Assembly: GCA_019113125.1 (NCBI GenBank)
Contig: DXIA01000128.1
Location: 1-9,056 of the forward strand
Direction: 5' to 3'
DNA: 9,056 bases
Source of the DNA: Candidatus Pygmaiobacter gallistercoris
Lineage (GTDB): Bacteria; Bacillota; Clostridia; Oscillospirales; Ruminococcaceae
The notes beneath the pieces were generated by a model, which saw nothing but the letters and a program-made list of their open reading frames with translations, was not told the DNA's origin and did not search any database. The translations under genes and the position numbers were made by a program. This document shows positions 1-7,254 of this stretch, in pieces; within the stretch, counting starts at the first letter, position 1; the number at the start of each line of letters is the position of its first letter.

Positions 1-119
1 GCCCCGCTCCCGCCCGTCGCCCCAAAAGGCCGGGGACCCCGGGGCGGCAACGAGGGCGGCAGGGCGCACCGGACGCCAAAGCGATGCTGTCTCCACGGCA
101 GAACACGCCGATGACCAAC

Positions 120-139
120 CAAGGGGCTGCCGCCCCTTG
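120..139. repeat. Palindromic hairpin CAAGGGGC/GCCCCTTG
   Basis: Perfect 8-bp inverted repeat (CAAGGGGC at 120-127, GCCCCTTG at 132-139) with the four-base loop TGCC. No T-run follows on either strand, so it is not a standard intrinsic terminator. It may be a dispersed palindromic element of this genome, but only one copy is seen in the window. Confidence 0.5.
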
Positions 140-384
140 ACCCCGCCCATTGGTGGGGCGAAGTGGCGCAGTTGCCCACAAACGGGCCGCGCCGCCCACG
201 CCTGCCCACAAACACCCTCCACCCTCGGGGCGGGATTGCGGGGAACCCATCGGGATTCCCCAAACGACCGGGACAGCCACCGGGCCGCACCCGCCCGACT
301 TCCGGCACCGCACCGCCGGCCCCGGCCGCAGAAGAGCCGGAACCCAGCAGAAGACCGAGCCGGCCGGGGCCGGTGGGGCGGGTG

Positions 385-420
385 TTGGGGGTGCCGGGGG
401 TGCCAACCCCCGGGGTCTTC
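385..420 (-). repeat. Dispersed GC-rich palindromic repeat, copy A
   Basis: Read on the minus strand it begins AAGACCCC, contains the hairpin GGGGGTTGGCACCCCC (6-bp stem GGGGGT/ACCCCC, loop TGGC), and continues CGGCACCCCC. It starts 9 bases after the stop codon of the minus-strand DnaD-like gene. Near-identical copies lie at 2591-2626 and 2637-2672, with a diverged copy at 8808-8842. It may act as a 3'-end stabilising or terminating hairpin, but no U-tract follows. Confidence 0.75.
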
Positions 421-429
421 CGGGGCCCT

Positions 430-1059
430 TCAGGGCGGGTCCTTGTTCTTGTTGGGGCTCTTGAAGACGGGCAGCGGGGGAAATTCCGGACCGGCGAGGA
501 GATCGGGCCGACCGGGGACGCCGTACTGCCGCTCGTCTAGCCGGCCGCCCCGCAGCAGCACCGCCTCGGCATACCGCCAGGGACTTTTGGCCGCCGCGCG
601 GGCCGCCTCCTGCAGCGCACCCAGCAGCAGCTCGTCCCTGCCCTCGGCCGCCAGCTGGGCCATCCGGTCGAGGATGTACCGGGTCGGCTCCCCAAAATTT
701 TCCCGGTAAAACTCCTCCGCCGCCGTCCGAGGGGGGGAGGGGGTGTTCTCCTTTGCCTTCTCCTTTTCCTTCTCCTTCTCCTTGGGGGGCGTTTGGGGGG
801 CGTTCGCTTTCCGTTTCGCCCCACCCAGCGCCCCGTTGCGCCGGTTCTGCTCGCACCGCGCCTCGTACCGCGCCCGGTCCCGGTCGATCTGCTCCTGCAT
901 CGTCGGGAAGAGAAACCGCTCGTTGCCCGGCAGCTCGGTCTCCTCCCCGCTCGCACTATAGGCCAGCAGCGCGGTGAAGAGCCGCCCCCGCTCGGCGTCG
1001 TTTAGCGGCCCGATCGCCTTGAGAAAACTGTGATAGGCGTTGAAATACGCCCGCGCCAT
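430..1059 (-). CDS. DUF6291/DnaD-type phage replication protein
   Basis: A 209-residue protein resembling phage or ICE replication-initiation proteins that carry an N-terminal DUF6291 region and a C-terminal DnaD-like helical domain. I chose the ATG at 1057-1059 because a GGGAGG ribosome binding site lies just upstream on the minus strand; the frame stays open further upstream but without a signal. Residues 1-80 hold the DUF6291-type pattern (NAYHSFLKAIGPLNDAERG, then a QIDRDRARYE segment and a basic NGALGGAKRK end). Residues 93-104 are a KE repeat linker coded by a purine-rich tract (746-783). Residues 113-172 fit a DnaD/DnaB_2 domain (EEFYRENFGEPTRYIL and a final SPWRYAEAVLLR). Such proteins help load the replicative helicase on mobile elements. 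The stop follows 41 bases of spacer plus this gene after the zinc-ribbon gene, with which it likely forms an operon. The family call is from sequence pattern recognition. Confidence 0.8.
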   Translation of the reverse strand: MARAYFNAYHSFLKAIGPLNDAERGRLFTALLAYSASGEETELPGNERFLFPTMQEQIDRDRARYEARCEQNRRNGALGGAKRKANAPQTPPKEKEKEKEKAKENTPSPPRTAAEEFYRENFGEPTRYILDRMAQLAAEGRDELLLGALQEAARAAAKSPWRYAEAVLLRGGRLDERQYGVPGRPDLLAGPEFPPLPVFKSPNKNKDPP

Positions 1060-1100
1060 CCAAACCCCCTCCCTTCGGTGTCGGGGTCCTTTTGCCCCCG

Positions 1101-1316
1101 CTAAAAGATCCCCGGCCCGTCCGCCGGCCGCCGCCCCTGCCGGGCCGCGTACTCCTGCGCCCAGACCCGCCGCAGACACCGCCCGCAGCCCGCCGGCCGC
1201 CCCCGCTCGTCCAGCAGCAGAAAATCATCCCCGCTGTCCAGCCAGGCCCCGCAGACCGGACACCGCTGCGGCACCACCCGCGCAGCCAGCCCTCCGTCAT
1301 ACCCCGTCAGCTCCAT
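1101..1316 (-). CDS. Small zinc-ribbon protein
   Basis: A 71-residue hypothetical protein with two CxxC pairs: C19-P-V-C22 and C44-G-R-C47, separated by 21 residues. This is the spacing of a zinc ribbon that binds one zinc ion. The ATG at 1314-1316 has an ideal AGGAGG ribosome binding site (1322-1327, minus strand), so the gene is very likely real despite its size. It is the first gene of the minus-strand unit, 41 bases ahead of the DnaD-like gene, and diverges from the XRE repressor. A repressor-type operator (1332-1346) sits immediately upstream of its ribosome binding site. Small zinc-ribbon proteins of this kind are common in phages and integrative elements, but I cannot assign a specific function. 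Confidence 0.8.
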   Translation of the reverse strand: MELTGYDGGLAARVVPQRCPVCGAWLDSGDDFLLLDERGRPAGCGRCLRRVWAQEYAARQGRRPADGPGIF

Positions 1317-1331
1317 TCGCGCCTCCTAAAA

Positions 1332-1346
1332 AGCACTATTTGTGCT
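1332..1346. promoter_or_regulatory. Operator O1, AGCAC-TATTT-GTGCT
   Basis: Perfect inverted repeat with 5-bp arms (AGCAC and GTGCT) and a 5-base centre. It lies 5 bases upstream of the zinc-ribbon gene's AGGAGG, inside the probable 5' leader. The same palindrome recurs at 1511-1525 and, with one arm change, at 1478-1492. The neighbouring XRE protein is the obvious candidate ligand (inference). Confidence 0.75.
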
Positions 1347-1394
1347 CAAACTGCCCGCAACCGACCCGATTCCGGATCCCCACGGGGCATTTTG

Positions 1395-1409
1395 AGCACA
1401 TTTCGTGAT
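1395..1409. promoter_or_regulatory. Degenerate operator O2, AGCAC-ATTTC-GTGAT
   Basis: A weaker match to the AGCAC-N5-GTGCT palindrome, with GTGAT as the right arm. It covers the expected transcription start of the minus-strand promoter whose -10 is at 1414-1419, a position suited to repression. It could be a chance match because one arm is imperfect. Confidence 0.4.
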
Positions 1410-1413
1410 TTTC

Positions 1414-1442
1414 ATTATGCACGAATCCAGTCCGGAATACAA
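1414..1442 (-). promoter_or_regulatory. Promoter of zinc-ribbon/DnaD-like operon
   Basis: Minus-strand sigma-A-type promoter: -35 TTGTAT (1437-1442), spacer of exactly 17 bases (1420-1436), -10 CATAAT (1414-1419). Transcription would start near 1407, giving a leader of about 90 bases before the ATG at 1316. Operators O2 and O1 lie at and downstream of the start, which predicts repression by the divergent XRE regulator. Confidence 0.6.
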
Positions 1443-1477
1443 CTGGGAGAGTTTCCAAACTTTTCCTCTCAAATTTA

Positions 1478-1492
1478 TGCACAATTTGTGCT
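1478..1492. promoter_or_regulatory. Operator O3, TGCAC-AATTT-GTGCT
   Basis: Same 15-base palindrome as O1 and O4, with the first base of the left arm changed to T. It sits just upstream of the repressor's -35 (1502-1507), 33 bases from O4 start to start, about three DNA turns, which would put bound dimers on the same face of the helix. Confidence 0.65.
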
Positions 1493-1501
1493 TTAACTCC
1501 G

Positions 1502-1530
1502 TTGACTTTAAGCACTATGTGTGCTATTAT
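1502..1530 (+). promoter_or_regulatory. XRE/ImmA operon promoter
   Basis: Sigma-A-type promoter: -35 TTGACT (1502-1507), 17-base spacer, -10 TATTAT (1525-1530). The spacer is almost filled by operator O4. Transcription would begin near 1537 and give a short leader to the ATG at 1561, which has a GGGAGG ribosome binding site about 8 bases upstream. Confidence 0.75.
1511..1525. promoter_or_regulatory. Operator O4, AGCAC-TATGT-GTGCT
   Basis: Perfect 5-bp arms, located between the -35 and -10 elements and touching the first base of the -10. Binding here would block RNA polymerase directly, so the XRE protein is predicted to repress its own promoter, as lambda-CI and ImmR-type regulators do. Confidence 0.75.
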
Positions 1531-1560
1531 AAGGCAAACAACGGCAGGGAGGAAAAAAAG

Positions 1561-1932
1561 ATGTCGGAATTTTATCGCAGATTGCGGGCATTGCGTGGGG
1601 AGCGGCAGCTGACCCAGCAGGAGCTGGCGGACGCGCTGGGGATCTCGAAGAGCAGCGTGAACATGTACGAGCGGGGGGAGCGGGAGCCGGGTCTGGACCT
1701 GCTGGAGAAGATCGCGCGGTTTTTCGGGGTGGACGTCGACGACCTGCTGGGGCTGCGGCCGGAGCAGGAGACGGACAGCCGGGAGCACCGGCTGCGGATG
1801 GTGGCGCGGCGAGCGGCGGGGCTGCCGCAGGCGCAGTACGACCTGCTGCTGCACAACTTTGAGGGGACGGTGGACGTCTACCTGCAGGCGCTGAAGCTGG
1901 GCGAGCGGGGGGAGAAGGGGAAGAAGGAATGA
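1561..1932 (+). CDS. XRE-family repressor (ImmR/CI-like)
   Basis: A 123-residue DNA-binding regulator. Residues 6-61 form an HTH_3 (lambda-repressor-type) domain: first helix around LRALRGERQ, then TQQELADALGI (18-28), a turn, recognition helix SKSSVNMYE (29-37) and the EREPGLDLLEKIARFFGV continuation. Residues 65-123 are a charged, probably helical tail that may mediate dimerisation. The ATG at 1561 is preferred over upstream starts because it follows a GGGAGG site and the promoter at 1502-1530. The stop overlaps the next gene's start by four bases (ATGA), which indicates translational coupling with the ImmA-like peptidase. In ICEBs1-like elements such a pair works as repressor plus protease that removes the repressor on induction; applying that role here is inference. 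It probably represses both its own promoter and the divergent operon through the AGCAC-N5-GTGCT sites. Confidence 0.9.
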   Translation: MSEFYRRLRALRGERQLTQQELADALGISKSSVNMYERGEREPGLDLLEKIARFFGVDVDDLLGLRPEQETDSREHRLRMVARRAAGLPQAQYDLLLHNFEGTVDVYLQALKLGERGEKGKKE

Positions 1933-2522
1933 GCTGGCAGGAGCGGTGCGAGCGGGCGGCGACGGCGCTGCTGCTCGAGCAGCGGGCGGTGACCGGTCTT
2001 GCGAGCGACCCGAAGGCGCTGGGGGCGGGTCGGGGGATTCTGTTTGACAGCTATGCCGGGTACTGTGCGCGGGCGGGGATCACGAAATACCAGCTGACCG
2101 GGGGGTCGCGGCTGCCGGACGGCTGCACGCTGCAGCTGGGGGATCTCTGTCTCGTGCTGACCGACGACGCGGGGGCGGGCGGAGCGCGGCGGCGGCGGTT
2201 CACCCAGGCGCACGAGCTGGGGCACATTCTGCTCGGGCACGCGGGGGACGGGCCGCAGCAGGAGCGGGAGGCGGACCGGTTCGCGTCGGCGCTGCTGATG
2301 CCGGCGCCGGTGGTGTTTGAGCTCTGGCGGCGGACGGGGCGTCGGAGTGCGGCGGAGCTGGCCGACTGGTTTTTTGTCACCATCTCGGCGGCCGAGACCC
2401 GCACCGGGATGCTGCTGGCCCGGGGCAGCTGCCGCTGGGGGAAGGACGAGCAGGAGCTGGTGCGCCGGTACGCCCCGGCGATCGCGGCGGCGCTCGCCGA
2501 CCGGCACCCGGTGACGGTGTAG
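1929..2522 (+). CDS. ImmA/IrrE-family metallopeptidase
   Basis: A 197-residue zinc peptidase of the ImmA/IrrE family (DUF955, M78). The catalytic motif HELGH is at residues 95-99 (within QAHELGHILLGH), and the downstream acidic ligand is E114 in the EREADRFASALLMP segment, the family's usual third zinc ligand. The N-terminal 80 residues hold the beta-rich part leading to LCLVLTDD. It has no signal peptide or membrane segment, so it should act in the cytoplasm. Its start overlaps the repressor stop (ATGA), so both are made together. Known ImmA proteins cleave their partner ImmR-type repressor to release element genes; the cognate repressor is the likely substrate here. A strong terminator lies 33 bases after the stop. 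All active-site residues are present, so the gene looks functional. Confidence 0.92.
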   Translation: MSWQERCERAATALLLEQRAVTGLASDPKALGAGRGILFDSYAGYCARAGITKYQLTGGSRLPDGCTLQLGDLCLVLTDDAGAGGARRRRFTQAHELGHILLGHAGDGPQQEREADRFASALLMPAPVVFELWRRTGRRSAAELADWFFVTISAAETRTGMLLARGSCRWGKDEQELVRRYAPAIAAALADRHPVTV

Positions 2523-2555
2523 CGCTGTCTCAAGCGGTACTCATCAAACAACGAA

Positions 2556-2587
2556 AAAAGGACGAACCCTGACGGGTTCGTCCTTTT
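2556..2587 (+). terminator. Intrinsic terminator after the ImmA-like gene
   Basis: A 14-bp perfect stem, AAAAGGACGAACCC (2556-2569) with GGGTTCGTCCTTTT (2574-2587), and loop TGAC. An A-run precedes and a T-run ends the stem, so it could work on both strands. It begins 33 bases after the peptidase stop codon. Confidence 0.92.
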
Positions 2588-2590
2588 GTA

Positions 2591-2626
2591 TTGGGGGTGC
2601 CGCGGGTGCCAACCCCCGGGGTCTTA
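2591..2626 (-). repeat. Dispersed GC-rich palindromic repeat, copy B
   Basis: Second copy of the repeat at 385-420, same orientation, with one base difference in the GGGTGCC part (CGCGGGTGCC in place of CGGGGGTGCC on the plus strand). It lies between the two terminators of the convergent region and is followed 10 bases later by copy C, forming a tandem pair. Confidence 0.8.
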
Positions 2627-2636
2627 CCGGGGGTAA

Positions 2637-2672
2637 CGGGGGTGCCGGGGGTGCCAACCCCCGGGGTCTTAT
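2637..2672 (-). repeat. Dispersed GC-rich palindromic repeat, copy C
   Basis: Third copy, near-identical to copy A over about 33 bases, including the hairpin GGGGGTTGGCACCCCC read on the minus strand. It is arranged in tandem with copy B, with the linker ACCGGGGGTAACG between them. Confidence 0.8.
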
Positions 2673-2693
2673 CGCTGCCGGGGTCCTAACAAA

Positions 2694-2725
2694 AAAAGGA
2701 CGAACCCTTTCGGGTCCGTCCTTTT
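2694..2725 (-). terminator. Terminator of the hydrogenase operon
   Basis: Stem arms at 2694-2707 and 2712-2725 with a four-base loop that reads GAAA on the minus strand, a stable GNRA tetraloop. The single imperfect pair is A-C in plus-strand RNA but a G-U wobble in minus-strand RNA. The hairpin is therefore better formed for the hydA transcript, whose stop codon is 9 bases away. The minus-strand stem ends in UUUU followed by a further U-rich run. Confidence 0.9.
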
Positions 2726-2734
2726 CTCTTGTCC

Positions 2735-4480
2735 TTAGTAGAGAATCTCCCGCTTGACGTAGCTGGTGTGGAGCAGGTGGTGGGCCTTCTCGCTGCCCGG
2801 CTCACCGAGGTACTCCTTGTAGAGCTGGATGATCTCGGGGTTCTCGTGGCTCTTGCGGTAGGTCTGGCGCTCATCCTCACTGTAGAGCGCCTTGGCCCGC
2901 AGCCCCTTGAGGTCGACGAAGTTGCGCACGCTCGCCGGCTGGTAGGGCTGGCCGCCGCCGTTGACGCAGCCGCCCGGGCAGGCCATGAACTCGATGAAGT
3001 GGTAATTCTTCTCGCCGCGGTTGATGCTCTCGAGCACCTGGTGGGCGTTCTCGAGTCCGCTCGCGACGCAGACATTCACCTGCATGCCGGCGACGTCATA
3101 GGTCGCCTCCTTGATGCCGGCGGTGCCCCGGACCTCGTGGAACTCGACCGCTTTGAGCTCCTCGCCGGTCAGGGTCTCGACGGCGGTGCGCAGCGCCGCC
3201 TCCATGACGCCGCCGGTCGCGCCGAAGATGGTGCCGGCGCCGGTCGACTCACCCATCAGCGGGTCGAACTTCTCCTCCGGCAGATTCGCCCAGGTGATGC
3301 CGGCCCGGTCGATCATCCGCGCCAGCTCCCGGGTGGTGATCGAGATATCGACATCCGGCATGCCGTTGGCGTCCTGGTCGTCCCGGGTGATCTCGAACTT
3401 CTTGGCGGTGCAGGGCATCACCGAGACACAGACGATGTCGGCCGGGTCGATGCCCGCCTTCTCGGCGTAGTAGCTCTTGACCGTCGCGCCGAACATCTGC
3501 TGGGGCGACTTGCAGCTCGAGAGGTTGTCGAGGAACTCGGGGTGATAGTACTCGCAGAACTTGACCCAGCCGGGGCTGCAGGAGGTGATCAGCGGCAGCT
3601 TGCCGCCGTTCTTGACCCGCTCGATGAACTCGTGGGCCTCCTCCATGATGGTCAGGTCGGCGGCGAAATCGGTGTCGAAGACCTTGTCAAAGCCGAGCCG
3701 GCGCAGCGCCGCGACCATCTTGCCCTCGACGTTGGTGCCGACCGGATCGCCAAAGCACTCGCCGAGGGTGGCCCGGACGCTCGGGGCGGGCTGGACCACG
3801 ACATGCTTTGTGGGATCCGCGAGGGCGGCCCAGACCTTGTCGGTGTCGTCCCGCTCCCGCAGCGCGCCGGTCGGGCAGGCGACGATGCACTGGCCGCAGT
3901 GGACGCAGCTGGTCTCGGCGAGGCTGACGTCGAAGGCCGAGCCGATGTGGGTCTTAAAGCCGCGCTGGTTCGGGCCGATGACCCCGACGTGCTGCAGACT
4001 CTTGCAGACCGCGACGCAGCGGCGGCAGAGGATGCATTTCGAGTTGTCCCGGATCAGGTGGGGGGCCGAGTCGTCGATCTCGCTGGCCGGCATCTCGCCG
4101 GCGAACCGCTCGGAGTTGTCCACCCCGTACCGCTGGCAGAGGGCCTGCAGCTCGCAGCTGCCGTTGCGCACACAGGCCAGGCAGTCCTTGTTGTGGGTGG
4201 AGAGGACCAGCTCGAGGTTGGTCTTGCGGGCGGCGAAGATCTTCGGGGTGTTGGTGAAGATCTCCATCCCCTCATTCACCGGGTAGACGCAGGCGGTCAC
4301 CATCCCCTTGGCGCCCTTGACCTCGACCATGCAGATCCGGCAGGCGCCGATCTCGTTGATCTCCTTGAGGTAGCAGAGGGTCGGGATGTCGATCCCCACC
4401 TCGCGGCAGGCCTCCAGGATGGTCGAGCCCGCCCTGACGGTGTACGGGACATTATTGATCTTGACGTTTACAGTATCCAC
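2735..4480 (-). CDS. hydA: [FeFe]-hydrogenase catalytic subunit HydA (NADH-linked, trimeric type)
   Basis: A 581-residue cytoplasmic catalytic subunit that makes or uses H2 at the H-cluster. From the N-terminus: a [2Fe-2S] domain (C36, C47, C50, C64); a His-Cys3 [4Fe-4S] site (H96, C100, C103, C109); two ferredoxin-type [4Fe-4S] clusters (C149, C152, C155, C159; C192, C195, C198, C202); then the H-cluster domain with L1 TSCSPGW (299-305), L2 MPCTAKKFE (355-363) and L3 ACPGGCVNGGGQP (500-512). C357, C501 and C505 match H-cluster cysteine ligands; the L1 ligand position is discussed in the findings. The length is close to the clostridial CpI enzyme (574) and shorter than Thermotoga HydA, with no extra C-terminal cluster domain. 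The start is GTG (4478-4480) behind a GGGAGG site; HydB ends 18 bases upstream. Together with HydB and HydC it would form the electron-bifurcating complex using NAD(H) and ferredoxin. It is the last gene of the operon. Confidence 0.96.
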   Translation of the reverse strand: MDTVNVKINNVPYTVRAGSTILEACREVGIDIPTLCYLKEINEIGACRICMVEVKGAKGMVTACVYPVNEGMEIFTNTPKIFAARKTNLELVLSTHNKDCLACVRNGSCELQALCQRYGVDNSERFAGEMPASEIDDSAPHLIRDNSKCILCRRCVAVCKSLQHVGVIGPNQRGFKTHIGSAFDVSLAETSCVHCGQCIVACPTGALRERDDTDKVWAALADPTKHVVVQPAPSVRATLGECFGDPVGTNVEGKMVAALRRLGFDKVFDTDFAADLTIMEEAHEFIERVKNGGKLPLITSCSPGWVKFCEYYHPEFLDNLSSCKSPQQMFGATVKSYYAEKAGIDPADIVCVSVMPCTAKKFEITRDDQDANGMPDVDISITTRELARMIDRAGITWANLPEEKFDPLMGESTGAGTIFGATGGVMEAALRTAVETLTGEELKAVEFHEVRGTAGIKEATYDVAGMQVNVCVASGLENAHQVLESINRGEKNYHFIEFMACPGGCVNGGGQPYQPASVRNFVDLKGLRAKALYSEDERQTYRKSHENPEIIQLYKEYLGEPGSEKAHHLLHTSYVKREILY

Positions 4481-4498
4481 TCTTGTTCCCTCCCTCTC

Positions 4499-6289
<1,791 letters not shown>

Positions 6290-6304
6290 CTCAAACTCCC
6301 TCCT

Positions 6305-6676
6305 TTATCTCTGGGCCGCGCCGATGGTGTACTCCGCCACCGGCACCCCGCCGAGGATGTGCTCCGACACCACCCGCGCGACCTTCTCGGGGGTCATCTT
6401 GACATAGGTGACCTTGTCCTTGCCGGGGGCAAAGACCTCGACCACCGGCTCGTACTGGCAGATGCCGATGCAGCCGGTCTGGGTGACGGTCACATGGGGG
6501 ATCTCCCGGCGGGCGACCTCCTCGGTGAAGGCATTGAGCACCGGCCGCGCGCCGGCCGCGATGCCGCAGGTGGCCATCCCGACGGCGATCCGGATATTGT
6601 TCTCATCCGCTTCTCTGGTGTTGACGATATTCTTCATCCGGTCCCGGATGGCGGCAAGCTCTTCCAGACTCTTCAT
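6305..6676 (-). CDS. Thioredoxin-fold (2Fe-2S) ferredoxin-like protein
   Basis: A 123-residue protein of the thioredoxin-like [2Fe-2S] ferredoxin group. The first half carries MATCGIAAGARPVL (34-47) and the second TGCIGICQYEPVVEV (67-81), followed by a KVTYVKMTPEKVARVVSEHI helix typical of the fold. Only three cysteines lie at cluster-like positions (C37, C69, C73); the fourth expected position, five residues after C37, is G42. My recollection is that Clostridial homologues share this GIAAGA form, so it is probably a family trait and not damage. The ATG at 6674-6676 overlaps the stop of the upstream ATPase gene (ATGA) and has AAGGAG upstream. It sits between the ATPase gene and hydB in the hydrogenase operon. 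A role in electron transfer to, or assembly or regulation of, the complex is possible but unproven. Confidence 0.88.
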   Translation of the reverse strand: MKSLEELAAIRDRMKNIVNTREADENNIRIAVGMATCGIAAGARPVLNAFTEEVARREIPHVTVTQTGCIGICQYEPVVEVFAPGKDKVTYVKMTPEKVARVVSEHILGGVPVAEYTIGAAQR

Positions 6677-7230
6677 ATCAGATTGCTCCTTTTCAGTAGA
6701 TTTTCGGTGTGTTCGGCGAGATACTCCCGCAAAAACAAGGCGACCTGCGGCGTCGAGAGGGGCACCCCGTCGAGCATCTCGCGGAGCTCGCGGGTGTCCA
6801 TGCAGAACGCCTCCCCGTCGCTCTCGACCCGAAAGACGAAGTCGAGCTCGGGGTTGCACTGCACCAGATTGACCACCGTGCCCGCCACGTCCCCGAGGGG
6901 GGGCAGGTCGATGTTGCCGAGTGTAAAGGTGGCCGAGACGGTGGTCCCGACGCCGACCTTCGACTCGATGGTCAGCCCGCCGCCGGCGGTCTCGGCCGCC
7001 TCCCGAAACAGCGGGATCCCGAGCCCGACCTTGCGGGTGGTGCGGGTGGTGTAGAAGGGGTCGGTCACCCGCCGCAGCGTCTCCTCGCTCATCCCCTTGC
7101 CGTTGTCGGCGATCACCAGGGTGAGCGCTCTGCGGGCGGTGTCGATCCTGACGGTCAGCTCGGTCAGGGTGCTGCCGGCCGCGACGCTGTTCTGGGCGAT
7201 GTCCAGCAGATTCATCGAGAGCTCCTGCAT
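6673..7230 (-). CDS. GHKL-type ATP-binding protein without phospho-acceptor domain
   Basis: A 185-residue protein with a histidine-kinase-type ATPase fold: N-box with N14 (LLDIAQNSVAAG), G1 box DNGKGM (42-47), the DPFYTTR segment (57-63), G2 box KVGLGI (67-72), and GVGTTV (93-98). The N-box begins almost at the N-terminus, so there is no room for a dimerisation/H-box domain or a sensor domain; it cannot be a classical autophosphorylating sensor kinase. Residues 110-185 form a C-terminal part I do not recognise. The length matches my recollection of homologues in other Clostridial hydrogenase operons, so it is not a truncation. The ATG at 7228-7230 has AAGGAGG upstream. It follows hydC by 24 bases and overlaps the next gene by four, so it is tightly co-expressed. 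Its client and whether it phosphorylates a protein are unknown. Confidence 0.9.
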   Translation of the reverse strand: MQELSMNLLDIAQNSVAAGSTLTELTVRIDTARRALTLVIADNGKGMSEETLRRVTDPFYTTRTTRKVGLGIPLFREAAETAGGGLTIESKVGVGTTVSATFTLGNIDLPPLGDVAGTVVNLVQCNPELDFVFRVESDGEAFCMDTRELREMLDGVPLSTPQVALFLREYLAEHTENLLKRSNLI

Positions 7231-7254
7231 CCCGTCCCCTCCTTCTGCGGTGTC

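Larger units (their letters stand above)
1..429. other. Left-edge GC-rich non-coding stretch
   Basis: No gene is supported here. Frames are open on both strands because the DNA is very GC-rich, but none has a ribosome binding site, a recognisable domain or normal codon use. One plus-strand frame runs in from the left edge and stops at 138-140, ending MTNQGAAAP; it could be the tail of a partial gene but has no recognisable similarity. The stretch holds several palindromes: CCGGGG-A-CCCCGG at 30-42, an 8-bp-stem hairpin at 120-139, and a GC-rich repeat at 385-420. It also has an 11-base direct repeat, TGCCCACAAAC, at 173-183 and 203-213, exactly 30 bp apart. It probably represents accumulated intergenic repeats downstream of the minus-strand replication gene. 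Confidence 0.5.

Noticed and set aside
137..709. Plus-strand open frames in the left 700 bases
   Set aside because: Proline/arginine-rich peptides with no ribosome binding site, overlapping the DnaD-like gene in antisense.
746..783. Four AAGGAG motifs in the KE-linker tract of the DnaD-like gene as internal ribosome binding sites
   Set aside because: No suitable start codon follows at normal spacing; the tract is explained by the Lys-Glu repeat.
1060..1179. A 40-residue N-terminal extension of the DnaD-like protein
   Set aside because: The extension is Gly/Ala-rich, overlaps the zinc-ribbon gene, and the internal ATG at 1059 has a clear GGGAGG site and starts the conserved domain.
1405..1560. 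A longer XRE protein starting at 1405
   Set aside because: It would cross the promoter and operators; the HTH domain begins just after the ATG at 1561, which has its own ribosome binding site.
2591..2672. Tandem repeats B and C as a CRISPR array
   Set aside because: Only two units about 46 bases apart with a 10-base linker, units are themselves palindromic GC-runs, and copies occur elsewhere; no cas genes.
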